Assembly: GCF_014489845.1 (NCBI RefSeq)
Contig: NZ_JABURY010000018.1
Span: 62,001-126,000 of the forward strand
Direction: 5' to 3'
Source of the DNA: Frischella japonica
GTDB taxonomy: Bacteria; Pseudomonadota; Gammaproteobacteria; Enterobacterales; Orbaceae
DNA length: 64,000 bases
The translations under genes and the position numbers were made by a program. Under the pieces are notes generated by a model that was not told the DNA's origin, ran no database searches, and worked only from the letters and a program-made list of their open reading frames with translations. Below, piece by piece: positions 37,915 through 47,998 of this stretch (position 1 is its first letter; the number at the start of each line of letters is the position of its first letter).

Positions 37915-37946
37915 ATTTAACTCATTTTTTAAAAATTGAGTTAAAT
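37915..37946 (-). promoter_or_regulatory. Inverted repeat abutting the fic start codon
   Basis: ATTTAACTCA (37915-37924) and TGAGTTAAAT (37937-37946) are perfect inverted arms around an AT-only 12-bp spacer. In the mRNA the downstream arm, GAGTTAAAT, contains the only Shine-Dalgarno-like GAG before ATG, so a hairpin would hide it. Alternatively it is an operator for the Fic winged helix. Confidence 0.55.
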
Positions 37947-38131
37947 GATATTATTTAATCACCATAAAGTAAAGGTTACATTTAATAAAGAATTTATCTT
38001 TACCGTAAAATGAAGGTTATTTTATAAAATCTTTAGTTCATGATAGCCAATCTTTATTCATGTCTCAATTTATTTGTAAATTTGATTCATCCCAGTATTA
38101 GTACGTTTTTTTAATATAAGACTTTTGGTTT

Positions 38132-38402
38132 TCATTTATAGCCTAATCTAATGATGTGCCAAAACCATTTAGTGAAAATGGGATTATTAAGCACTGAATT
38201 TCGGACATACTCAATATATGCATGATAAAGATATTTTTTGGAGTTTAAGGGTGTTATAGCTAAATTGCCATATTTTTGTACCTGTAGACTTGATAAGAAA
38301 AAGCAAACCACTACCATCATAAATAGGATAATCCTTACTTTGTGGCTTGGCGTTCTTAATTTGTGTATCAGTCATTGGAGCTTTTTTTAGGCATACTTTC
38401 AC
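38132..38402 (-). pseudogene. Tyrosine-recombinase integrase remnant (N-terminal fragment)
   Basis: The translated fragment TDTQIKNAKPQSKDYPIYDGSGLLFLI...KIWQFSY is the DUF4102-type arm-binding N-terminus of P4-like prophage/island integrases. After about 50 residues the frame breaks and the rest of the ~400-aa enzyme, including the catalytic R-H-R-Y part, is gone. It starts about 200 bp from the 3' end of tRNA-Leu and faces away from it, the usual arrangement for an island integrated at a tRNA gene. Between it and the fic gene I see only AT-rich sequence. Confidence 0.82.
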
Positions 38403-38570
38403 CTTTTGGTGGCTATGAAATTATGGGACTATGTCCGCGTAGTCCTTAATGTAGTCTCCCAAAATATCAATTCAAATATGTCTTACTGATACTTGCAGAA
38501 TAGTAAAATATATTCGTACTAGTTTTGATGTGGTTTAAAGGATTTTGAAGAATATTACTGATTATTGAAT

Positions 38571-38656
38571 TGGTGCCGTGGGCGGGACTTGAACCCGCAT
38601 GCCCTTAGAGCACTACCCCCTCAAGATAGCGTGTCTACCAATTTCACCACCACGGC
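38571..38656 (-). tRNA. leuU: tRNA-Leu (GAG)
   Basis: An 86-nt class II tRNA beginning GCCGTGGTGGTGAAATTGG and ending CCCACGGCACCA with encoded CCA. The anticodon loop reads CTTGAGG, giving anticodon GAG, and the long variable arm is present. It lies 9 bp after secG on the same strand, as leuU does in enterics. Confidence 0.95.
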
Positions 38657-38665
38657 ATCTAAAAT

Positions 38666-39037
38666 TTATTCAGGAATATCAGAAACTGGATTGACTTGTT
38701 CTTGATGAATAAGCGAATCAGTTGTGACAGGCTTCTGACCATCCTCAGTTTGTTGCGTTGCAACAGGTGTATCATCCCCAATATTATAAAAGGTTTTGCC
38801 AGCATCATTTTTACTATCAAGATTAGCTAATACAATACTAAGAATAAAAAATAAAATACCTAAAATCGTTGTCGTACGGGTCAGAAAATTCCCGGTGCCA
38901 GCTGAACCAAATAGTGTTGCAGATGCACCAGCGCCGAATGAAGCTCCCATATCCGCACCTTTACCTTTTTGGATTAGAACTAAGGCAACAATTGCGACTG
39001 CAATAACTAAATATACAACGATTAAAATTCCGTACAT
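38666..39037 (-). CDS. secG: Protein-export membrane protein SecG
   Basis: Accessory subunit of the SecYEG translocon. Two transmembrane helices (YGILIVVYLVIAVAIVALVLI and TTTILGILFFILSIVLA) flank the conserved GKGADMGASFGAGASATLFGSAGTGNFL segment. The hydrophilic tail is acidic and Gln-rich. 123 aa is typical. It is followed immediately by leuU. Confidence 0.95.
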   Translation of the reverse strand: MYGILIVVYLVIAVAIVALVLIQKGKGADMGASFGAGASATLFGSAGTGNFLTRTTTILGILFFILSIVLANLDSKNDAGKTFYNIGDDTPVATQQTEDGQKPVTTDSLIHQEQVNPVSDIPE

Positions 39038-39246
39038 ATTAACCCACAGCTAATTTGATTGTCCTTTTTTAAGCTTTAACAACTTTGATAAAAGGAAAAT
39101 AAAAATATTGATGCGAAATATTAGCGAAAGCTGACCAAACAAGCAAGCAAATTTTTATATTTTATTGTTATTTGCTTAATCTATAGTACGCATTTCTGTA
39201 ATAAATCGGTATAATGTCGCGAATTTTTTATGCAGTGGTAATACAA

Positions 39247-40692
39247 ATGAAATTTATTATTAAACTTTTTCCTGAAATCACCATTAAGAGTGATTCTGTC
39301 CGTTTACGATTTATTAAGATTTTAACCAGTAATATTCGTAATATTTTGACACATGACTTTGCGGTAGCTGTGGTTCGTCATTGGGACTATATCGAAGTCA
39401 GAGCAAAGAATACTCATGAAGAACCCGCTATTTTAGATGCGCTTTCACGTATTCCTGGAATTCATCATATTTTAGCTGTTGATGAATTACCTTTCACTGA
39501 TGTACATGATATTTATCTAAAATCGCGGGATTATTATGCCCCATTGATTGAAAATAAAACCTTCTGTGTTCGTGTCAAGCGTCGAGGTAAACACGATTTT
39601 AGTTCAATTGAAGTTGAACGTTATGTTGGTGGTGGTTTGAATCAGTCGGTTGAGAGCGCTAAAGTCAAATTAACTAAACCTGATGTGACTGTTCATTTAG
39701 AAATTGAAAACGATAAATTGCTATTAGTGAAAGGGCGGTACGCAGGCATTGGCGGATTTCCAATTGGCACTCAAGAAGATGTATTATCGCTAATTTCTGG
39801 AGGATTTGACTCAGGCGTATCAAGTTATATGTTAATCCGTCGAGGTTCAAGAGTACATTATTGTTTCTTTAACTTAGGTGGCGCCAGTCATGAGATTGGT
39901 GTAAAACAAATGGCACATTATCTGTGGCATCGTTTTGGTCGCTCTCATAAAGTACGTTTTATTGCTATAAATTTTGCGGATGTGGTGGGTGAGATTTTAG
40001 AAAAAATTGATGATGGGCAAATGGGTGTTATCTTAAAACGGATGATGGTTAGGGCGGCATCTAGCATTGCTGAAAAATATGGTGTACAGGCACTGGTAAC
40101 CGGCGAAGCATTAGGTCAGGTTTCAAGCCAAACGTTAACCAACCTACGTTTAATTGATAATGCAACCGATACTTTGATTCTACGACCATTAATTACTCAT
40201 GATAAAGAGCAAATTATCAAATTAGCGCGACAAATTGGTACCGAAGATATCGCAAAAACCATGCCTGAATTTTGTGGTGTCATTTCGAAAAATCCGACCG
40301 TTAAAGCGATTAAAGAAAAAATTGAAGCTGAGGAATCCCACTTTGACTTTGCGATTTTAGATAAAGCCATCAGTGAAGCGGAAAATATTGATATTCGTGA
40401 AATCGCTAAACAAACTGATAACACTATTCGATCTGTAGAAACGGTATCTGACTTTGATGAAAATAATATTATCATAGATATCCGTTCTCCCGATGAGCAG
40501 GAAGATAAACCGTTACAAATGGAAGGTGTTGATATTCAATCCATTCCTTTTTACAAATTATCAACCCAGTTTGGCAATTTAGACCATCATAAACAATATC
40601 TTTTATATTGTGAACGTGGCGTAATGAGTAAATTACAAGCACTGTATTTAATCGAACAAGGCTACACTAATGTAAAAGTATTTAGACAGTAA
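39247..40692 (+). CDS. thiI: tRNA 4-thiouridine synthetase / thiamine biosynthesis sulfurtransferase
   Basis: Transfers sulfur from IscS to U8 of tRNA and to ThiS for thiazole synthesis. It has a ferredoxin-like plus THUMP N-terminal half, a PP-loop ATPase motif SGGFDSG, and a C-terminal rhodanese domain whose persulfide-forming Cys is in LLYCERG (about 455). A second conserved Cys is in MPEFCGVIS. The start at 39247 ([15 protein letters not shown]) matches the family exactly; an ATG 11 codons upstream has no support. It is 481 aa, one shorter than the E. coli protein. Divergent from secG. Confidence 0.96.
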   Translation: MKFIIKLFPEITIKSDSVRLRFIKILTSNIRNILTHDFAVAVVRHWDYIEVRAKNTHEEPAILDALSRIPGIHHILAVDELPFTDVHDIYLKSRDYYAPLIENKTFCVRVKRRGKHDFSSIEVERYVGGGLNQSVESAKVKLTKPDVTVHLEIENDKLLLVKGRYAGIGGFPIGTQEDVLSLISGGFDSGVSSYMLIRRGSRVHYCFFNLGGASHEIGVKQMAHYLWHRFGRSHKVRFIAINFADVVGEILEKIDDGQMGVILKRMMVRAASSIAEKYGVQALVTGEALGQVSSQTLTNLRLIDNATDTLILRPLITHDKEQIIKLARQIGTEDIAKTMPEFCGVISKNPTVKAIKEKIEAEESHFDFAILDKAISEAENIDIREIAKQTDNTIRSVETVSDFDENNIIIDIRSPDEQEDKPLQMEGVDIQSIPFYKLSTQFGNLDHHKQYLLYCERGVMSKLQALYLIEQGYTNVKVFRQ

Positions 40693-40738
40693 ATTCGACT
40701 TATAGCGCTATATTAAAAATAGATTAAGAAATAAATAA

Positions 40739-40762
40739 AACAGCTAACAAAAGTTAGCTGTT
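40739..40762. terminator. Bidirectional terminator between thiI and pqqL
   Basis: AACAGCTAAC and GTTAGCTGTT pair around AAAA. The minus strand continues TTATTTATTTC, and the plus strand TATAGCTTTA. It separates convergent thiI and the pqqL-like gene. Confidence 0.8.
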
Positions 40763-40777
40763 ATAGCTTTATGTAAG

Positions 40778-43549
40778 CTATTTAATTTCGGCACTTGGAA
40801 GTAGACGAAATTGTTTTATATTCTTGCCAATAAATTGATTCGCAAGTTGATTCACTTTTTCTAATTTAATTGACTTAATATACTCTGGCTGATTAACTAA
40901 TTGATCATAATCCTGATCATCTGTTGCTACCTGTGCGATCGCATTCACCCAATATTGTGCACTTTTAACCATTTGTTTATGGTTAACCAACCATGCTTGT
41001 TTAGCTTGAGCTAACTCTTCGCTACTTACACCATAATGCCGAATATTATCCATCGTTTTGTTGACTAATTCCGTTATCTGCGTTGCCCGTTTAGGATCGG
41101 TTGTGAAATTTAAACGTGCTAAATAATAAGCTGTAGGACGTTTAATTAACTGTTCTGAAAATACAATCGTATATACGCCAGAATGCTGTTCTCGTATAAT
41201 CGTTCTTAAGCGTACATTGATAATATTATCTAACAATGCTAAAGCTAGTTGATCAGACATTTGCCATTTTGCATCGGTCGAATAAAGCATACTAACCATG
41301 GTTTTATTACTAGTACCATAAGGATAATCAACTCGTAAAACATCATGAATTGGCGTAATATGATTATCATGCCATTTTGTAACCGCATTTGCCTGATCTA
41401 TTTGATGAATACCAGCTAACCAAGTTGTTATCAATTGTTTAACCTTATTACTATCAAAATTGCCAGCAATGACGACCGTCATCGCGGCAGGATTAGCATA
41501 CAACTGGTGATATTGTTTTTTCAATTGATCAAGATTGAAGTTTTGCCAAGAGCCTTTAGGATCAACCGTTAAACGTTCACTATGATGGAATGATTTTTGA
41601 TGAATAAAATCAAGAAAGTGCCGCTCAACAGGTTGATGAGCTCGACTTAACTGGGCATTTTGTTTTGCTGATATCAATTTATTTTCATCAAATTTAGCCG
41701 CCATTAATTTCATATATAATAGCTTAAATAAGGTTTCTAATTGATCTGCTGGCGCACTCCCCTCATAACCGTGATACAACAGTTCGGTATAAGGAGTTAA
41801 TTCAATTTGACGTTGTTTGAGCTGCATGACATTAACACTTTCATTAGTTGAAGAATTGGCAATAAGTTGTGACCATGCAACTAATCCAAGTTGATCTTTG
41901 CTGTCAATCGATTGTCCGCCTGGCACGCGCAACTTAATCTGCACATTATCACTCAGCTTATTATCAGAATGTAAAATGACCTGCATACCATTTGTTAACT
42001 GCAGGTGTTCACTATTTATTGCTCCTATCGTTTGCGAAGCAATTATTTTACCCGTAGAAATTGGTGTAATCGCCAATTGAATTGGCTTTTTCTGATAAGG
42101 GAAAACCGTTAAATTTTGGTTAGCCCGAATGGAATCCCATGCGGTAAGAACAGCTTGTTTTGTAATCACTTGTTTATCAGTTTCAGGCCCAATAATCGCT
42201 ACCCGAAGCTCACTGGTGGCTAATCTTTCTGCCACAATTTTTTGTAATTGTTGGGCACTAATACGATTAAATATATCATTAGTCATGCGCCATTGTTGTT
42301 TTTTACTGATGATTGGCAAATGATACTGTAATGCTGTAGCGATCTGATCAGCCTGATAAGTATTACTATAATTGATTTCGTTTAGTGCTTGCTGAGATAA
42401 CTGACTGGTTATTGCCTGCTTAGCTTCAAATAATTCCGCATCAGATACTGGTACAGCTGCTAGCCGTTGCAATTCTGTAAATAATAGCTGCGTTGCTTCT
42501 AAATAATCATCCTGTTTAGGAACAGCGAAAAAGGTATACTGTTGTCTTTGTTGATCTAGTAATACGCTTTTATCTTGTCCTTGCATTGCTTGAATTTTCT
42601 GCTGTTCAACTAGTAAACTAAAACGCTGATTTAATATATATAGCCATAGTTGATCAATCACATCGTCTTTAAAACCTGTTTGAGTATTTAAAGCTTGTGG
42701 CAAGTTTTTTTGTAACATCACTTGAATCATACGTTGCCCTTGCTCTTGATCGAAAATCGTTTCAATTAATGGGGCGCTTTGTGGCTTGTAATAACGTAAT
42801 GTTGGAATATCTTGGGGTGTATCACCTCTAGCTTGTTGACCAAATAATTTTTCAATCGCCTGTTTCATTGATTGTTGATCAAATGAACCCACAATAACTA
42901 AACTCATTCTTTGTGGTTGGTACCATTGTTGATAAAAACGTTTAGCCTGTTCTAAGGGGCCTGTTTTAATAATTGATAGTTTTCCTATTGGGTTACGATC
43001 TGCATAAAGGCTACCTTGATAACGCAAATTTTCCAACTGACTATTGATGCGGTAAGCAACGCCTTGACGTAACCGCCACTCTTCAATGATGACATCACGT
43101 TCACTATCAAAATCTTGTTGATTAAATGCAATATGATAAGCCCAATCAGACAAAACTCGCAAACCAAGATTGATTGCTTTACCATCATCCGGTAAAGATA
43201 ATTTATAAGTGGTTGCATTAAAACCAGTGACTGCATTAATATGCGAGCCTAAGGTAATACCATATTTTTCTAAACGTTTGAAACTACTTTTATCGGGAAA
43301 ATGTTGAGTACCTTTAAATGCCATATGTTCCACAAAATGCGCTAATCCAAGTTGTTGCTCATCTTCTTGTAATGATCCGCTATGAACCACTAAGCGCATT
43401 TCAAGCCCCTCTTTTTCACGTGGGAAAAACACCACATCTAATCCATTATCTAAGGTAAATTGTGAAACTTTTGGATTTTGTAGGTTTGTCTGCTGGTTTG
43501 TACACGCAACCAGTAATGTCATAATTAATAGAAAAGTGATTTTTCTCAT
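40778..43549 (-). CDS. pqqL: M16 zinc protease PqqL/FusC-like lipoprotein
   Basis: A periplasmic insulinase-family protease. The N-terminus MRKITFLLIMTLLVAC is a lipoprotein signal with the modified Cys at 16. The zinc motif HFVEH is at 71-75, with the distal Glu in the EEWR region about 75 residues later. The 923-aa length covers four M16 half-domains; the C-terminal pair is inactive, as usual. FusC/PqqL cleaves imported plant-type ferredoxin to release iron. It is last in a three-gene operon with a TonB-dependent receptor and a YddA-like ABC protein, and overlaps the ABC gene by 4 bp, the same set as yddA-yddB-pqqL in E. coli. Confidence 0.88.
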   Translation of the reverse strand: MRKITFLLIMTLLVACTNQQTNLQNPKVSQFTLDNGLDVVFFPREKEGLEMRLVVHSGSLQEDEQQLGLAHFVEHMAFKGTQHFPDKSSFKRLEKYGITLGSHINAVTGFNATTYKLSLPDDGKAINLGLRVLSDWAYHIAFNQQDFDSERDVIIEEWRLRQGVAYRINSQLENLRYQGSLYADRNPIGKLSIIKTGPLEQAKRFYQQWYQPQRMSLVIVGSFDQQSMKQAIEKLFGQQARGDTPQDIPTLRYYKPQSAPLIETIFDQEQGQRMIQVMLQKNLPQALNTQTGFKDDVIDQLWLYILNQRFSLLVEQQKIQAMQGQDKSVLLDQQRQQYTFFAVPKQDDYLEATQLLFTELQRLAAVPVSDAELFEAKQAITSQLSQQALNEINYSNTYQADQIATALQYHLPIISKKQQWRMTNDIFNRISAQQLQKIVAERLATSELRVAIIGPETDKQVITKQAVLTAWDSIRANQNLTVFPYQKKPIQLAITPISTGKIIASQTIGAINSEHLQLTNGMQVILHSDNKLSDNVQIKLRVPGGQSIDSKDQLGLVAWSQLIANSSTNESVNVMQLKQRQIELTPYTELLYHGYEGSAPADQLETLFKLLYMKLMAAKFDENKLISAKQNAQLSRAHQPVERHFLDFIHQKSFHHSERLTVDPKGSWQNFNLDQLKKQYHQLYANPAAMTVVIAGNFDSNKVKQLITTWLAGIHQIDQANAVTKWHDNHITPIHDVLRVDYPYGTSNKTMVSMLYSTDAKWQMSDQLALALLDNIINVRLRTIIREQHSGVYTIVFSEQLIKRPTAYYLARLNFTTDPKRATQITELVNKTMDNIRHYGVSSEELAQAKQAWLVNHKQMVKSAQYWVNAIAQVATDDQDYDQLVNQPEYIKSIKLEKVNQLANQFIGKNIKQFRLLPSAEIK

Positions 43550-45231
43550 TTCTGATTTCCTGTACTCGTATCTATATCAATAATGGTATCAGCCAATGTT
43601 TGTAATTCATTTTGGTGAGAGATAAAAACCATCGCACTGTTCGATAACTCAGTTTTTAATAACAAAATTAATTGTTTTGCACTTTCAATATCTAAACTGG
43701 CTGTAGTTTCATCAAGTAACATTAGGGCAGGTCTTTGCAGTAATAAACGTGCAAATAATAATCGTTGCTGTTCTCCGCCTGATAGAATTATTTGCCAGTC
43801 TGCTGTGCGTTGTAAATCTGATTTAAGTTGCGACAATCCCACCTGATCAAGTACTAAAGCGATTTGATCTTGCTGATACTTGATTGATGGTTGTGGGTAA
43901 CTCACTAAATCAGCTAATTTTCCTTCACCTATCCAAACTTTTTGCGGTAACCATATAAAATCAGAAGTACGAATAATCTCTCCCGTATAATCTTGCCAAA
44001 AACCGGCCAAACATTTTAACAATGTTGACTTTCCTATACCAGAGCGTCCTTTAATCATAACGATTTGCCCTGTTTTAACGGTAAAAGACGTAGTTAAAAT
44101 TGGCTGCTCTTTGCTAGCCACGCTGATAGCTAAATGATTAACCGCTAATTTGGTTGGTTGATTGTCTGTTGTCGGGTTAATTGAATTATCAATCGGTTCC
44201 TCTAATAACTGCATAAAATGATAAAGACGAGTAACAGTAGCTTGCCAAACCGCAATATTTTTATAACTAAAGATAAACCAGCTCAAGGCACTATTAAGTT
44301 GCATAAATGCAATCCGAATTTGCATCAAACCACCTAACTGTATGGCTCCGCTAATAAATTTCGGCAAAGCAAAAAAGATAGGCGCTAAGCTAGATATTTG
44401 ACTAAAGCCATTTATAAAAAACAGCAGATTACGCTCTTTACCAATCAAACGATGCCAGTTGCGTACGACTGCCGAAAACGTTATCTGTAAGCGTTCTTGT
44501 TCGACACTTTCGCCATGTTGTCCAGCAATACTATCACCATTATCACGACAGCGGATTAAATCACTACGAAAATTCGCTTCATTTTTTTGTTGTTCAATAT
44601 TGATGGGATGTAATTTGCGACCAATAAAATGGGTACATAATGATCCAACAAATACATAAACTATGCAAACAAAAAACATATAACCAGGTATCGAAATATC
44701 CGAAGAAAAAACGGTAAACTGTAATGCACCAGATAATTGCCATAAGATGGTCGCAAACGAAAAAAAAGTTAGCGTTGAAGTCAAAAAAGAGATTAATAAT
44801 TCTAAACTTTGACTAATTAATAAATTGACATCTTCAGCAATCCGCTGGTCAGGATTATCGGGCATTTTCCCTTGCAAGGTTAAATGATAATATTGTCCGT
44901 TATGAGCTAACCACTTGGCGGTGATAAATTGCGTCATGGCGTCACGCCATTTAATTTGTAGTTTTTTACGCAGAAAGTCAGCAAATACTACTAACAAAAT
45001 CAATGCCACAACTAATAGAGAAAATTGCCACAATAAATTGATTATAGTTTTACTATCTAACAATTGTAACGCGTTATAAAATTGACCATTCCAATCAGCC
45101 AATAAAACATTTAGCCATGTAGTACTTAAACTTAGTGCTAAAGTGGCAATCAGTAATACCCAAGCTATTATCGCTTGGGATGAAAACCAAAAAGGTTTAA
45201 TTAAATAAAGAAATTGTTTAAATTTTTGCAT
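43546..45231 (-). CDS. yddA: YddA-like ABC transporter (SbmA/BacA-type membrane domain fused to ATPase)
   Basis: Half-transporter, 561 aa: an N-terminal domain with about five or six helices of the ABC_membrane_2 type (PDQRIAEDVNLLISQSLELL is the conserved cytoplasmic element), then an ATPase with Walker A GRSGIGKST, signature LSGGEQQR and Walker B LMLLDETTASLD. It resembles E. coli YddA/FusD, proposed to take up peptide fragments or iron released by the protease. The gene sits between yddB (14 bp) and pqqL (4-bp overlap), so all three are co-transcribed. Whether it imports or exports is not established by sequence. Confidence 0.87.
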   Translation of the reverse strand: MQKFKQFLYLIKPFWFSSQAIIAWVLLIATLALSLSTTWLNVLLADWNGQFYNALQLLDSKTIINLLWQFSLLVVALILLVVFADFLRKKLQIKWRDAMTQFITAKWLAHNGQYYHLTLQGKMPDNPDQRIAEDVNLLISQSLELLISFLTSTLTFFSFATILWQLSGALQFTVFSSDISIPGYMFFVCIVYVFVGSLCTHFIGRKLHPINIEQQKNEANFRSDLIRCRDNGDSIAGQHGESVEQERLQITFSAVVRNWHRLIGKERNLLFFINGFSQISSLAPIFFALPKFISGAIQLGGLMQIRIAFMQLNSALSWFIFSYKNIAVWQATVTRLYHFMQLLEEPIDNSINPTTDNQPTKLAVNHLAISVASKEQPILTTSFTVKTGQIVMIKGRSGIGKSTLLKCLAGFWQDYTGEIIRTSDFIWLPQKVWIGEGKLADLVSYPQPSIKYQQDQIALVLDQVGLSQLKSDLQRTADWQIILSGGEQQRLLFARLLLQRPALMLLDETTASLDIESAKQLILLLKTELSNSAMVFISHQNELQTLADTIIDIDTSTGNQK

Positions 45232-45245
45232 GTTGATCTAGAAAA

Positions 45246-47783
45246 TTAAAAATCATAATTGAGTTGTAGCCAAAATTGTCTACCGACATCATAGGAATTA
45301 GCAATGATCATTTCTCTATTTGAGTTATAATATGCATAACGATCAGTTACATTTTTTTTATTCAAAACATTATCGATTTCAAGTGAAACGCTTCCACCAT
45401 AAGCAAATGAAGGTGCCCAAGAAACTTTCATATCCCAACGTAAAGTGCTAGCAAAATCTTCACGTTCATATCGTGCCATTTGACCATGTTCTCTATCATT
45501 ATAATATTTGTTGTCATAACGAACAGCTTGATAACGTCGTCCATGCCATTCTAATAAATTATAAACGGATAATCCCCAATCAGGAATCTGAGTTTTTAAT
45601 TCGACATTTAAACGTAATGGCAAATTAAAATCGGTTGCCGGCAACTTTGATGCTTTAATGACTTTACCATTGTAGTAAACATAATCTTTACTAACTCTTC
45701 CTGAAGGATCATAACTTGCATATCCATTTTTAGGTTTGTTACTTTCATTTTTTTCCCAAATAATTGAACTTGTCAGCGTGTTTTCTGTAGTTCCTAACAT
45801 CCACGGTTCAGGATTACTCATACTAATTGAAAAGCTATTGTGTGAACTTTCACCTGAATTATCAAAAATTTTCACCACTGAATTATCTATTTTTGGTCGG
45901 CTTATTACTTCATTACGTCCTTTACGATAGACATATTGGAATTTCCAAAGTGTATTAAGAACAACTTGTTCTAAGCCTAAACTGAACTCATCACTATATG
46001 GTGTTGATAATGAATTTAACCCTTCAAAATCACTTTGATGTTGCCAATTTTCATCTATTTCTGTTCCTGGTGCACAATCATCAATATCCATATAACCCGT
46101 ACAATTTTTTAGACCTGCATTTTGAGCACCATATAATGCATATATCAACATATTGCGTCCATAATAGCGATTATAACCAGCAATAATATTGGTTTTCCCA
46201 TCACCTAATACATCATAAGATGCTGTGATACGAGGTGCAAAATTAGCTTCTTTAACAAAATCATCATAATCCATGCGAATCCCTGGTCGTAAAGTCAAAC
46301 GATGATATTTGATCGTATCATCAACGTATGCTGCATAATTCGTATAACTAGCGGAATGGCGACCCGCTTCAAAAACGGATGTAGACCAGTAATCATTCAT
46401 CCACGGTCCCATGTTTAAATAATAAAAATTATAACGATAATAATCTTTATCCCGCTGATAAATTCCTTTAGTTTTACTATATTCTAGTCCTAGTTTTGGC
46501 TCATGAATTGTCCCAGATAGCTGTATTGGACGAAACTGTAGTTTAGTCTTTAAATTAGTGCTTTTTTGAGTTGTTTTTAAATCCCCTATTCCACCAGAAT
46601 TATAACTTGCACTTGGATATTGTGAATAATCATTAAATCCAATAAAGTAGTTTTGATCGCTGGTACGCTTATCTTGTAATTGCTGATAACCGGCATTTAT
46701 TGATAACTCTGCCATATCAAAATTACTGGTTAATTCAAACATCCCACCAATACCAGTATGATCTGTTTGGTTACCTGAGTGGTCTTCTTTAGGTGAAAAT
46801 GAATAATCTTTATGTTTCGAATAGTTAATTGATAAATCTGCATTGGTATTTTCAGTCATGTACCAGCTAAGCTTGCCAGAAAAATTATCGGCATCTCGAG
46901 TTTGATTTTTAAAGCCTTGATAAGGTTTATTTGTGATGACAATATTATTATTTTCATCTAGTTCTGGTGATAGCCCTTGAAACTTGACCGCCGAAATATC
47001 AGATTCACGATGGGAGGCAGAAAATACAATCCCTAATGTGTCGGTAATGCCAGACTCAAACCAGCCGCCGAAGCTATTTTTTTTATAATGAGGCTGAAAA
47101 CGACTAGGACGGCTATTATCATTGTTGGCAGTACTAAACTTGATTTGGTGATCATAATGCACTTGATTCCAACCCGAACGGGTAGTGCTATAGAAAACGC
47201 TTCCACCATTATGATAACGCCAACGTTTACTGGTGATATCAACAACACCGCCGGTAAAATTACCATATTCTACGGGAATGTTATTATCATATACTTTAAT
47301 ATTATCGATTAGTCGGCTATCGATATAATAACCCTGTTCACTTGATTCGATCGTTGTAGCAGTCACACCATTACCATCACTTGATGGATCAAAATCATTA
47401 TTAAAACTGATACCATCGAGCATAAAATTATTTTGGTAACTATTAGCTCCCCGAATTGTCATTTTGGTCGGTTTGATTTCCCCTTGTTGGTTACCACTCA
47501 TCCCACCATTTGACATTTGTACGGCAGGCAAGGTTCTTATCAAATCAGTAATATTACCATTGCCAATAGTATTGTTTTTGATGTCCTCAGACGTAATCAT
47601 TTCAGGTTTTACCACCTCATTAATTGAGGCATTAACAACCATTACATCCTTAATGTCCTCCTCTTTTTCTTTTTTCGATTGCTCTGCTACGTCTGCTTGC
47701 ATTTCTTCTTGTTCAGCCATGACTGGAGCAGATGCCAAGCCAAGGCTAATAACAAACAAAGAAAGTGAAGGGAATTTATTCAT
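45246..47783 (-). CDS. yddB: TonB-dependent receptor, YddB/FusA-like
   Basis: Outer-membrane iron-substrate receptor, 845 aa. A Sec signal ends near APVMA-EQ (about 23). The plug shows NGNITDLIRTLPAVQM, TKMTIRGANSYQNNFMLDGISFNND and YGNFTGGVVDITSKRW, all parallel to E. coli YddB. The C-terminus FWLQLNYDF is a barrel-sealing strand ending in Phe. In the Fus system the receptor binds plant ferredoxin; the pairing with a PqqL-like protease supports a protein-iron ligand here. No tonB gene is adjacent. A Fur box lies 41 bp upstream. Confidence 0.88.
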   Translation of the reverse strand: MNKFPSLSLFVISLGLASAPVMAEQEEMQADVAEQSKKEKEEDIKDVMVVNASINEVVKPEMITSEDIKNNTIGNGNITDLIRTLPAVQMSNGGMSGNQQGEIKPTKMTIRGANSYQNNFMLDGISFNNDFDPSSDGNGVTATTIESSEQGYYIDSRLIDNIKVYDNNIPVEYGNFTGGVVDITSKRWRYHNGGSVFYSTTRSGWNQVHYDHQIKFSTANNDNSRPSRFQPHYKKNSFGGWFESGITDTLGIVFSASHRESDISAVKFQGLSPELDENNNIVITNKPYQGFKNQTRDADNFSGKLSWYMTENTNADLSINYSKHKDYSFSPKEDHSGNQTDHTGIGGMFELTSNFDMAELSINAGYQQLQDKRTSDQNYFIGFNDYSQYPSASYNSGGIGDLKTTQKSTNLKTKLQFRPIQLSGTIHEPKLGLEYSKTKGIYQRDKDYYRYNFYYLNMGPWMNDYWSTSVFEAGRHSASYTNYAAYVDDTIKYHRLTLRPGIRMDYDDFVKEANFAPRITASYDVLGDGKTNIIAGYNRYYGRNMLIYALYGAQNAGLKNCTGYMDIDDCAPGTEIDENWQHQSDFEGLNSLSTPYSDEFSLGLEQVVLNTLWKFQYVYRKGRNEVISRPKIDNSVVKIFDNSGESSHNSFSISMSNPEPWMLGTTENTLTSSIIWEKNESNKPKNGYASYDPSGRVSKDYVYYNGKVIKASKLPATDFNLPLRLNVELKTQIPDWGLSVYNLLEWHGRRYQAVRYDNKYYNDREHGQMARYEREDFASTLRWDMKVSWAPSFAYGGSVSLEIDNVLNKKNVTDRYAYYNSNREMIIANSYDVGRQFWLQLNYDF

Positions 47784-47823
47784 TATGACACCAAATAAAA
47801 ATAAGTATTATTTATATAATAGA

Positions 47824-47842
47824 AACGAGAATTATTCTTGTT
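47824..47842 (-). promoter_or_regulatory. Fur box upstream of yddB
   Basis: AACGAGAATTATTCTTGTT is a near-perfect 19-bp palindrome of the GAGAAT-N-ATTCTC type recognised by Fur. It is 41 bp before the yddB start and predicts iron-repressed expression of yddB-yddA-pqqL. Confidence 0.82.
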
Positions 47843-47953
47843 TTTATTAATAAGTCAATAACGGTACAAGATATAAGAGGCAAAGATTATATAAATAATG
47901 ACAAACAAATAATGTGATGATATGGGTGAGTAAGATATGCAATAAGAACTGTA

Positions 47954-47971
47954 GTGGATCGTAAGATCCAC
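47954..47971. other. Hairpin after yajL
   Basis: GTGGATC and GATCCAC pair across GTAA. It lies just past the yajL stop on the minus strand, with no T run; it may be a transcript end or a spacer element before the Fur-box region. Confidence 0.5.
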
Positions 47972-47998
47972 AACACAATCGGCTAAAAATGTGTGAAA

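Noticed and set aside
25590-38570. attR copy of the tRNA-Leu 3' end
   Set aside because: I looked for a second copy of the GGCGGGACTTGAACCCGC region inside the island and near metY and did not see one; the left end of the island is therefore undefined.
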